A stretch of DNA of 64,000 nt, from the NCBI RefSeq assembly GCF_964355755.1, contig NC_092680.1, forward strand, positions 18,761,001 through 18,825,000, read 5' to 3'. The notes under the pieces were generated by a model. It did not search any database, was not told the DNA's origin, and worked only from the letters and a program-made list of their open reading frames with translations. The stretch comes from Antedon mediterranea. Taxonomy: Eukaryota; Echinodermata; Crinoidea; Comatulida; Antedonidae. A program made the translations under genes and the position numbers. Shown piece after piece: positions 1 through 12,300 of the stretch (positions are counted from its first letter, which is position 1; each line of letters starts with the position of its first letter).

Positions 1-228
1 ACATTAATTGTTTTACTGAGCTGCGTTCTATCTCAAGTAAAATTTTTGAATTGGACAGTCTTTAGACGCTCAGAGAAAACTATTTCAAGAACTTCCTTAG
101 TGGAAAGATATCTGTACTACTGTTCATTATCTGTGTTTTCAGGGAACCAAAATGTCCACCTATGCTGTTGTTATGACATGCCTTTTTAAACTCTCAATTT
201 CCCTTTTTATGATAGAAAAAAGACTCAC
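1..228. other. Intron, left edge
   Basis: Downstream of donor GTGAGT at 228-223 (minus). No further exon recognised before the edge; open frames here are short and not plakin-like. Confidence 0.6.
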
Positions 229-379
229 CGATTTATTCTCAACCCAGGTAATGTGTTCATTGATTGATGTTAGTAGCTTAGGGTCAAGTTGCACAGCTGC
301 TGGTTTTGGTGACACCATTGGCTTCACTGTTATTTTGTAGGATTCAATGGAAGACGCACGCTTCTCAAGAGCCTCAACT
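229..379 (-). CDS. DST/MACF1: Spectraplakin exon: plakin-domain segment (last exon in window)
   Basis: One hundred fifty-one bases, phase 2 in, 0 out; acceptor CCTGTAG, donor TCG|GTGAGT. It encodes [20 protein letters not shown], a Pro/Val-rich link ([14 protein letters not shown]) and [17 protein letters not shown]. This pattern is like the junction between successive spectrin repeats in the plakin domain. The following exon, where the SH3-containing part of the plakin domain would be expected, is beyond base 1. Confidence 0.9.
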
Positions 380-3300
380 CTACAGGAACATAAAAAAAAT
401 TGTTTTAAATTCACATTAATACACTCTTTTAATTTATATTTCTAATTCATCCCAAATCAAACAGAGAATCGCCATGCTTTCTATTATGGTTCTTAAATAC
501 TAATCGAGCTGACGACCTATGACCTACACATTCATGCGTTGTTGGTCATCATCTGGACACAAAAACAGTGTCACGATCAGAATAGAGAGAGAGAATAGGG
601 CGGAACAATGCGCACAATTAATTAACATGACTTGTTCCTATATCGTTGAAAGCTCATCATCTGTCAACCACATCAATATCATGCATGCATACAAATGTAA
701 TCATAAGGGAATAAAATTTCAATTTTTACTTTTTTAATAGGTCTTTCCATCCTTCGAATTGCCCTTCCTTTAGTTGCTGTACATTGCTAAACAAAGTCCG
801 TATATTATTTTTACAAGTCTGTATAAAAAGAAAAATGACAGATTAATCACGAATACTTTGCATTTACTTTTGAAAATGATTTCATTATTGATTATTCAGT
901 TTATGTGAAAACAAAATGTGATGTGTCCATATATAGACATGATGATGTCATATCACTACTATATTTGGGCATATCACTACCATATTTAGGCATACTTTTT
1001 TGTTTGAATAGTTTAGACAGGGCTTAAAGTTTGAAAATTTCTTGGTTGCCACTTCCTTTCTTTATGTATTATTATTATATGATTAAAGATTGGGAATAAT
1101 GAATGGAAGAAAATTATTTTAAAAATTTTTAAATATAAGAGAATATTGTTTAGTTACCATAATATTTCCTTCTATCACCTCAATGGTGCGCTTGATGTCA
1201 GCCCCAGTCAAACGACCTGAACTACCTTCAACTTCTTTGATCTGACTTTCAACGCTGTCAAGATCCAAGTTCACAGACTCAATCTGGTCCAGTATCTTCT
1301 GACCAAGCTCTGATAAATGACGATTCCTTAAAAAACACCCAGAAAAATATAAGTTGCATATTCTACAATGGAGCTAAACAAATGTTTTAGTAGCCAAATC
1401 AATGGTTTGATTCAATTGGATAAATAATATATGGACATGATGATGTCATATCTCTACCATATTTGTCACATACACTTTGATAGAGCATAGTTGTACCTGA
1501 TGAATGTTTGACACAAAACTAAATATTTGTCACTATACCTTGATAAAAGTGCTTGTAATGCATTCTCTCGTTGTTGTTCTGCTGTGATGAGTTTTTCCCA
1601 TGCTGACTCTAGCTCACGTGCATGCACGACAGATGGGGGACGCATCTGCCCTGTTTTGTGGAGCTCTGTGTTCAGTTTGTGGTACTTGGCAACAGTCTTT
1701 CGCAAATCAGCTAGCTTGGTGGGGACATCCTGTGAGCGTAAGTGCGTAAGTTCCGATTGCAGCTTCTAAATGGTTAACAGGTGAGGAAAAAAACAACTTG
1801 ATAGTGATGCACAAAAGATTACTGAATAAATTGATTGGCTGACATACACAAATGAACACTTTATGAGTTTTTAATGTATTGGGGTTAATACATCTAATAC
1901 CTAAAATTAAAATATAATTTTCACACTAGAATTTACTATATATTTGTAATTTTATCAAGACATTCAAAACTTTGGCAATGCTATGCAAAAATGAATTTGA
2001 CTTGAGACTTTCTTTTACCTTTATATCAGCATGTTGATCAAAGTTTCTGTCATCCATTTTAATTGTAGTCTGTTGAATCCAGTCCATTAACGATCTGGCT
2101 TCCTGTTGGTAGGCCTCCCATACCGGCTCTGACGACTGAAAATAATAGTAAACAAGGCCAACAGCCATAAGTCGCGTGCTAAAACGCATAGTGATACCGG
2201 ACAGACGGACAGACCGACATAGTGAACTATAGAGTTGCGTCCACGCGACTAATAAAAAGAAACATTAACAACATATTACCACTTAAAGCGCAGAACTTGT
2301 TCCAGAATAAAGCTATAGGAAAATGAGTCTGAAAGCACAAACATATCTGTATCCACACAACATGTTTTACTTTATCCAAGTAAGGTAGGCAGGAAATTGC
2401 ATTCAGATTAAAAGTTTCTAAACAAAGTTGATCATAAATACTTTTGTTAGAGGTGGATCCCAGGGCTGGTGCTTGCCTCCTAAACGTTGATAATTGCAAT
2501 GCAAAGAATAGGAAATTAGGTTAAGTCCAGCACTTCATTTTTAGGCCACGCTCCTTAATCCTGAATCAGCCACGGTTCTTGTATGTCTGCTTTAAATTTT
2601 AAAATACTTACACTAACTACAACAGATGAATGCTGTACTGAGGATTTGTGCATTGTGACAGTTGCCTGTTGCACTGGAGGTGCTGGCACTTTTGGGAAGA
2701 CATCGTAGAGGGACGATACATACATCAATATTGATTTCTCATCTGGACTGGCAACATCCACATCTGGAGGAAATGAAATGAAAAGTACTAATGTTATCTC
2801 TATTTTGATTATTATATTATGCTATTGCCAATGACTCGGACACCACATGGATTAAAATGAAACTTTATACACGTTAGAGAAGATGTTGGGAAGAGTGGGG
2901 ATAAGCCATTGTATTTTCTTTATCAATCATATCTAGCACCTAGAGATCATCACCATTATAAATATAAACTTCTGCAATATCAATGTGTTTTATAAGTATG
3001 CAGTGGGTCTATTGTAGTCGACAGCAATAATCTCATGATTTATATAAACGATATTATGAATATGGAACAGTCAATTTATTTTAAATGAGAGTCAACACAA
3101 GCTAAATGGGATCAGCAAATTACATTTTTCTTTATTCATTCACATTTATTTGAAACAGTCAATTTACAGTTTCAGGGATTGAAATTGGAAGTAAAGGAGC
3201 CTTATACCAACCTCTAAACAAACAAGGCCAACAGCCATTAAGTCGCGTGCTACAATGCATAGTGATACCGGACCGACAGACAAACAGACCGACAGACAGA

Positions 3301-6300
3301 CAGACAGACGGACCGACCGACATAGTGAACTATACTGACCGAAATTACTGAACATGTTTAAAAATGTTGAAATGTTTAAAAACATTTATATTTTTTTAAT
3401 TTACACGTGCGTAGCCTGTCACTTTTGACGTGCTCGTATAACGTAATTTCGAGTTGAAAAGTATGTCAAGAAAACAGAAATCGGGCAAAAAGAGTGCGCA
3501 ATAACATTTAACGCGCAGTGCGCGCGCAAAAATCTGCGCACTCATGGCAATTTTGTAAACGCTTAAAATTGCCTGAAACGTACTCTTATTTCATCGAAAA
3601 TAAATTTTGAAAATTTTAAGCGCGCTTACGCATGCGTTACATGCGCTACGCACGTAATTGTATTGCCATATGATGATTTATGCCCTGAAATTTATGAGTA
3701 CCAAATTTTATTTAATTGTGATTCATGGTTGTTAAGATATGATTACAAACGTGATTTCGTTAAATCGTGCGTAGACCGCGTAATTTTTTATTGCGCGCCG
3801 TGAAAACATAACCACATCGATTCCTGGCCATAAGGAATATTCTGTGAAAAATTGACTTAGCTAGATTAAACTGATATCAAGATAAGGTCATAAAGCGATA
3901 AAACGCATAGTGATACCGGACCGACAGACAGACAGACAGACCGACAGACAGACCGACAGACAGACAGACAGACCGACCGACAGACCGACAGACAGACAGA
4001 CAGACCGACCGACCGACCGACATAGTGAACTATAGAGTCGCTTCCACGCGACTAAAAATGAATGAAGAAAAATCGACTACTGAGTACTGTATAATAATTG
4101 TTGTTTGAACGAATAATTCTGATCAGAAAAATCTTATGTTACATACCTTCTGGATCAAGCAAGCGAGGTACACCGACTGATTCAGCCACAGCAAAGGCAT
4201 TTTCCAAGTTACCACGATGATTCCTTGGATTGAGGCTTTTGAAATCTATCAGATCTGGTCTGTAAAGTAAAAGTAACAAATTCTTATGTCACTGCTTCAG
4301 TAAACTTTATTTTTTACAATACGGTCCAGGTTTTCGTTTGATTCTGTTTTTTGGTAGTAAATATCTAAAAACGAGATGCCTAAAAATAGGAATTGTGCTA
4401 CACACTGGACATATTATTCATTATTAGTCAATTTTACCAAATTGTCCTATTCTTTAAAATGGATATTTTCTGAATTTCCTTAAAATTATTCTGGAGTTAT
4501 GGTGTTATGATATCACATTCAATCCTGTACCATACTGATTGCATCCTTAGCCAAGATGCTTTACTCTCATAGAGCATGTTAAAGAAATTGGTACACTATT
4601 CGAAAAGAGATGGGGATCATCTGTAGTGTGCTGATCAGGTAAGCGCTGCACTGCTGGCTGCTGTGTGTCGGTGGAGGGCCAAATCCAAATTTTCTCAGTT
4701 TCCAGTTAATCTTGAGGACCAGAATTCCTTTACTTTATACCTTTCTACCTTAGATTTCTGAATCATTAATAGCTGTTTGTATGCGTTTGTTTGTTTGTTC
4801 ATTTTTATACTGGGTGACCTCTTCAGTCAAAGACTGATCTCCCAGAGGACCCAGTTGGTGATCAGTGGCTGTGATGTACTAATACACCGGGGTAACCCCC
4901 TACTCGTCTCGAAAGATGTACTAGGTTCTTTAAAGTGCACACGAGCTAGTTGTGTACACTGGACCTACGGTTTATAGTCCTTATCCGAGAAGACGTGTGT
5001 GTGAAGAGTAAGAAGAAAATGTATATTCTACCTGTTTCTGTGAAGGACTGCATTGAATGCTAACCCATCTCGCCAACTTTGTCCAAAGTTATTAATGGTC
5101 ACTCCAGGGTAGCCCTCTGTTACACATTTGGCCCAAAACATTAAACCATCCTTAGCTTGGACCTGTTCACCCACATGGCTCTCGACAACAATGTCAGAGA
5201 TCTGTAGCAAGTAAAATAGTAAATAGTAAATATACATTAGTTTGCATTTAAATTCCAATTATTTCAATTAACAAAAACATGGCGGTATTGCAAATATGTA
5301 CAGAAATTAATACAATAATTCTGCATCATTCCAATTTAATATCTGTATTGTTATTAATAATAATAATATCCTGGATTTATATAGCGCCTAATGTTGTGAA
5401 ACCTCTAAGCGCTGAACATTATTACCCCAGTTATTTTTTGGATCAAACACGTATGGAAACATACTCCTATAATGCAGCTAATAATCAGTGCAAAGTTGTG
5501 TCTTGATCTTATAACCGGGTTCCCATTTATACACCTGGGTGTAAAGAGGCAAACGTAAGTAAAGTATCTTGCCTAAGGATACAACCAATGCGGCGAGAGT
5601 TGGATTCGAATCTCGAACGTCCAACAAACTGCGCCACACGCCCTTACATTGTTTTTTACATATTATTATTTTTGTTACCTCACTACATATATTTATGGTA
5701 GTTACATGTAATACATAAAAGCGTGCTTGTTGTTTTTCACAATTTTGCTCTAAAATATATATTTGAAAACAAAAGTTCATCAACCACCTAATATTTTGTT
5801 TTATAAGAATATCATAAAGATTGTCATATGAAGATCTAGTGAATGTCATGAAGCTAAAGGTTAAGAAAGGAATGAACTTGTGTCATCAAACAATCTGTAA
5901 GGAGACTAGCATAATGTCATGACACTCTGCAGGGAGTCTAGCAGGTGTACTGTATCTTAGCAACTGTCATTAAGGAGGCATCATTAGGAGACCCAATGAG
6001 TCAGGTATCACTAAAATGGTAATTCTCGTACTGCATGAATGATTGTTATACACTAACGAGAAATATAAATTTAAGTTTTTTTATCAAAAATCAATATTGT
6101 ATGTCTATTGTATTGTTTTTTATGTTTATAATATTGTATAGCCTTCCAACTACTGTATGCAATTACAAGTTCTTGAATTCAAACAAATAAAATGATGGTT
6201 CATAATAATTCCATTCGATGGTATATATGTTAAATTTATTGTGTACTTTGACTTTTTATAAATCCACAATTACGTATTATTCTATTACTAGTAAGAACAT

Positions 6301-9300
6301 TTTACATTATAATGAATTATGTATTAAACACTATATTATATATGAATACATCAATACACGTTTCTAAACAAAGGTAATGCTAAGATTATATCATCCTAAA
6401 TTTATTATATTGGTAACTTGTCCAATTCTAATTACGCCCTAGAAATCCCATGGCAATCATAAAATAGACAGATACATCAAATACTATAGTAGTAGTGTAG
6501 TAATCTAACTGTTTGCTAACCTCAATGAAAAACTATTAATAAGCTAATAAAATCAATGCTCCTTTAAAAAAAAAACAATTAAAAGCACCTTACGTGTTTA
6601 TATGAATAACTCACAAATGTATAATCCATAAATCCCACTCTTGTTGGTATATCACACAAACTCGCAACTCGCTAGGCCTAACTATAATTCAAAGGCTCTA
6701 TGCTTTTGCTATGAATTCTAGTACTGTGTTAAGAAAAGTCTGATATATTTTGAGAAGCACAGATTGTTATTTCATTCCTTAATACTATAATTAAAACAGC
6801 CGCAAATGATCAATAAAACAGAGAAACCTAGGCAACCCACCTGCAAGCAAAATATTATTTAAATTTTGTGTTGTTATGTCGCATTACACTATTGTTATGC
6901 ATATTTTAATTCATAATTTAATTTTTCATCAGCTTAACAAATATTGTACTTTTTAAACACAATACCAATGAATATTGTTGATTATTTAATGTACAAATGT
7001 TATTAATGCTGGTTTGTATACAAGATGTGTGGCTCTTCCATTGTAATTGCTATGAAAGTCACTGATGAGCATTGTTAGACATATTGTAAACAGTGGCAGT
7101 TAACTTAATCGTTTATGGAAACCAGCCTCAAATCTAGGCCTAAGATGTAGTGGTCATAGGTGAATACAACAAAGAGCTTGGACAAGGTTTTGACCAGAAC
7201 TGATAACCTAAATTTCTAAAATTTAATGCAAAGGATATAGGATATTACTAATTAGTTTAGCACTTAATTTTACAATTTTTAAGACACCTATATCTCTAAA
7301 TCCAAGAACTGCCAATGGTGTTTATTAAATCAAAAGAAGTATCATAGAAGCCTTATATAAACTACTAGCAACAATGTGCAACAACCCAGAGAAATTCAGT
7401 AGCATAGAATTTAGTGCCTCGTCTTTTCTTTATCTACAAACAAGACTGTGGAACCAATACAAACTGTATATCATTGTCGTACTACAACCTTGTCTTACCT
7501 GTACGCTACGACGACTCTCACAATCACTTGTGTCTGAATTTTGCTCGCTTATTCCAACCTCATTATGAGGTATTAAGGGCGAGTCCACAATTCTATGTTT
7601 TTTACGTCGTTTTAAAGGTCTTGCTTCATCAATGACGTTCAATGATGCAACCGAGACAGGTGCGTAAAGATCTTCTTTGGACCCGGTAGCACCACTACAA
7701 CATTTAAGTTTACTTCCTCTATTGCCCATACCGATTTATTTATCATAAATATTTCCACAAGAAAATACAATAGGCTTCAGAATCCGCTATTAGTAAATCC
7801 ATGATTCTATGCAGGCATAGCATTCAATATCTTGATTTAGTTTATTCATTTCATAAAACAAAAAGTGTCTCGATTCAAACAAAATTGAAAATATCAAAAA
7901 GATGTCAAAGATTACACATAATCTAAATCTGACATTTTTGCAAAGTTCTGTTCGTGAAATATCTCAACAGTAAACGTGTCATTTCTTCACAGCAATAACA
8001 TTTATTCTTTAGTGTTGCCTTTTAAATGTCAAAGTGTAGGCATTATAACAGAATTTGGCAAACATGTGAGAAACCAATATGCCAAGAGAGAGACAAAAGT
8101 CAACACCAATCAACTCTATCACCTCAAAAAGGAAAAAAGAAAATCGCTGTTTGTTTCTTCACCAGATTGACAAAATACAACACGCTTGCGAGTACTGACT
8201 TGAAAGTTATTTGTTTGATTCACGTAGCGAAAAAGCTACCCTGAACTATACACAACAAATAAATAATTGAAACAAGCGCAAACATCTTCATTATGCATTT
8301 GCTTTGTTGTAAATATCAAGTGTGCAAACAAAAAATGTAGATATATGAATTCTTCTTTGAAATCTTCCACATGCATCAGCAATAATTCCAATAATAATAT
8401 TAAAATATCATTCAAAATACCGATGAACGTGATTCCCTGACCTTTCACTCGACAGACTTTAAACTTTAATGAATGAATCAATGGATGTCTGTGACAATTA
8501 CAGACAAATTAATGCTTTAATTTCATAAAGGTGAACACATCACAGAATATGCCTTTCAATATTCCTCATACAACACTAATGTGATATAGATTCTGTTTAG
8601 TTCTTAATAATGTTGATATCATATTATTAAGGCACATACAGATCACAATACCTGTAGTAAGTTTCTAAATGTGAATGAATTAAATTAGCGTACGTAGTAT
8701 TATTGCTTTTTTACGTAGAAAGCAGGATCTAGCATAATAATACAGACAGCTAGATTCTGCATGTATGCCAAAGCAACATTGCAACCTTCTTAATTAAAAA
8801 ATTCTTCTGATCTTCTGATAAAAAACAAATGCAACATGCCTTACACCAATGATACCAATCTTGACGTAACCATTTATCACTAAGTCTCCTTTGCATCCAC
8901 GAATAAGAAAACAATAATTCAGTAAAGTAAACGTATTATCCAAAATTCTGAAGACAATCAGAATCTGTTATCCATTGAAAATTAAAACTGTATTCTAAGA
9001 AGAACTGTATGTGAAATTGCACCTGAAGAGACTCATTAAAAACATGAAAGTGTCTTCATTAACATAATTATTTTCTGAATTCACACATAGATTAATAAGA
9101 CTTTGGTCATTAGGTTTCCTGAGGCAAAATGTGAATCACAGTTTTATTCTACATTAACATAATATTCCAACATTAAAAAACATGGGCAACAAGTATTTCA
9201 CTGTTCAGATACCGGATACTGTTAATGGGTTAATGGAAAATTGTTTTCAGCAACATCACTTATAGTATAAATTTGAAATGTTTGTTTATACTGTGAAGCC

Positions 9301-12300
9301 TTTAATTTGATATTTTAAAATGTTTTTGTCAGGTAACCAAGAATATTTCTTAATAAAAACAGTTTCAATGTCTAAACCTTTTTTTTTCCCCCCGTTTCTG
9401 TATTTTTTTACTTTCTTATACGTGCCAATATAATGAGGTTGAAATCCACACTGCACCATGAAACATATAACACATTCAGAAGTTGAATAATACCAGCATA
9501 CACTAAAGCAAATATATGTCATCAGACATGGATGTGATTTGGCAACAAGCAGGCCTAATCATTAAGAAATGATCCACAGCAAGGCTTTCACAATCCGGAC
9601 ATGAATCGAATATTCTTCATATTAATAAAAATACACCAGCTATTTTCCTGAACAAAACTGATGCGGTTCCACAAATCTATTTCAGTGATCCGTATCACAA
9701 GATGATTTTGAAACACAGACGTTCAACTGCTTGATGACATCTGACCATCCTAGGCCCCTTGATTAAAGATAATAAATGACAGAAACAGGCCTATACTCAG
9801 CATGAGGTTTAGTGAAGATGCTAGGCCTGATTGAAATCAAACTGATGAAAACCTAAGCCCAGACTAATGATGTGATGTACAGTATCCACGTTGTGGATGC
9901 ACTGCTCACTGTACTGTACTCTGTGCAGCATATTTAGTTAATAGGCCTTGTTGTATCACCACAATCTTTATTGATTTTTTCATTATGACTGTAACAGGGA
10001 AAATACAAATTGCAGTCCACTATTCACAAACAATAACACGAGACCAGAATGATTTGTCAACGGCGTGAAATGAAATACAAACTGCATCAAATATTGCAGC
10101 TTAATTAAATATGGAATCAGGATGTTGTTAAAAGACGACATGCTTCAAAGCACATGATTAACATAAGACACACTTGCCTTTCAAATATGTAAATATCACA
10201 ATTTGAATATTACAATTCATTAAAATCTAGCAAAGTTTTTGATATAATAATACTATAGCTAAAAAATAAAACATTTACATAATTGTAGTAACTTTGATCA
10301 TGTAATCATCATCTCATTTTTATATTTTATATATTTTTATTGTATTTAAGTAATGGCTAATTGAGAAAGAAATTTTTATTCCAAATTCAATATTAAACAA
10401 TTTTCATTTATTAACTGAGATAGTTAATTTTAATTTTATTAAACAAAATTATTATAATATATTGATAAATATAATTTCAGTGATTTTGGAATATATTGTA
10501 TTAAATAATACAATCTTGAATAGTTACTACTGTAGTACAAATACAGTATATAGACCCCTGCCCTTAATATTGTGTCACATGTTAGCATGCTTCACTGCAC
10601 AACATCAATACTGTATCACCAATTTATCGTTCAATAGTAAAGACACTGCAAATTTCCCAGAAGTCTCAATATCAATATACGTCTAAAATAATTGCTGAAT
10701 GAAATAATAACAAACGACTTCTTGCATTAGGAAGGATTGCCACGTTTTGAGACAATTTGAAATAACAATTCTATAAATTTAGGTTGTGACAATTCATTGC
10801 ATTAATTAATCAATTAAGTTACAAAAGGTTTGCTGTAATTTAACTTTTGGAAGAATCTTCTAAATCAACTGAATTCCATCTTTTACTCTTTTTAAAAGTT
10901 TTACTAACGATTTTTATTTTATTTTTTTTAATTATATTTATGTTTTTGCTTTATGTACACGACAACTAACGATCAAATAACAGTTTTTCACATCGCAACT
11001 TATACAACGTAATTTTGAAAACTACAACCATTTTTCTATATACCGTACATACAACATACATTTCTAGTCTAACAAAAACATTTTCCTAAACTTTCTATTA
11101 TTTAAAAGTCGAAGATAGCCAGGTCTCGGGTCCATTCTATTGTCGCCACAGATTGATATCTTCATCAGTACTTCTATGAATGGATGATTAGGTGGGAACA
11201 CGAACGCTAGTTGATCATACCCAGTACCGTTTGATCGTACGATTAATCGGGAAACCACCTTACGACGTTAATATTTAAATTAAATAAATTGTTTATTTTC
11301 ATAGTAAGACGTAGTAATTAACATTATTCAGATTGTATTAATTATATTTATATAGGTGTCAATTTGGAAAAAAAGAAAAATCAGGAGAATTTGTGAAAGG
11401 TTGTAAAAAGAAGAAAACTATACCAACTTTATTCACATCATCATACATAAATAGTACAATACAATACAATATGTATGTGTGTGTGAAAAGGAACCAAAAA
11501 AAAAAAAAGTTTATTCTGGTAAAAATCTATTTTAGTAAACAATAAGAATGCAGCAAAAAACCTACAAAATGTTTGTTCATCTTTAGTTAATTAGGCATAG
11601 AGCCTAGTTTGTAGAGCTTAAATAATACATTTATAATATTATTTATTTCATAAATCAGGATGGTTTTTTCCATCTAAAACAATTGGAAGAAATTGCAATT
11701 TTGCAAGAAAGGGAGGAGGATAACTCAAAATATCAGGAAACTCCTGTAATCAGAAGACTTGGAAGTCTGTCTTTATAATCTCCCATTTGATTGGCACCAT
11801 TACCACTATTTACAACTTCCCATCAACATCATCAAAACATGATTGGCACCATTACCACTATTTACAACTTCCCATATATTAATTCATCAACATCATACTT
11901 GATTGGCACCATTATCACTATTTACAACTTCCCATAAAATAATGTCGGCCATCTTTGAGGGAGAATACCATGGCAATACAAACAATTAGAGTGATTAATG
12001 AGGGCAAACATTGTTGACCTAACAGTTTTAAACGACCAATCAGTAGTGAGAGCTTTATGTACAGCAAAGTAGATTGACTGGAAGAATCTCTCTGTATAAT
12101 TATTCAATTTGTAAACATTACGATTCCATTGAGAAAAACATTATTATTATTTATAATAACCAAGTGCATTAAAAATAGATTTGCAATTGTAATGACTAAG
12201 ATATTGATACCATAAAACAAAATAAAATTATATTCAATTGAATGTGCAGAGGTAAAAATAATTTTTCGCAATAAAATTCTATAAAATGAATTTCATTTTC

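Noticed and set aside
1527-1769. Plus-strand 80-codon frame
   Set aside because: Antisense of the plakin-domain exon at 1765-1539.
3164-3385. Frame with repeated [12 protein letters not shown] peptide
   Set aside because: Translation of the GACA/GACC microsatellite core of a short mobile element.
5478-5849. Minus-strand 123-codon frame
   Set aside because: About half of it lies in a tRNA-derived SINE and the rest is AT-rich intron; no acceptor or homology.
11064-11258. Minus-strand 64-codon frame containing [20 protein letters not shown]
   Set aside because: Somewhat higher in GC than its surroundings, but no splice sites in the right phase to join CH2 and no resemblance to a known N-terminus.
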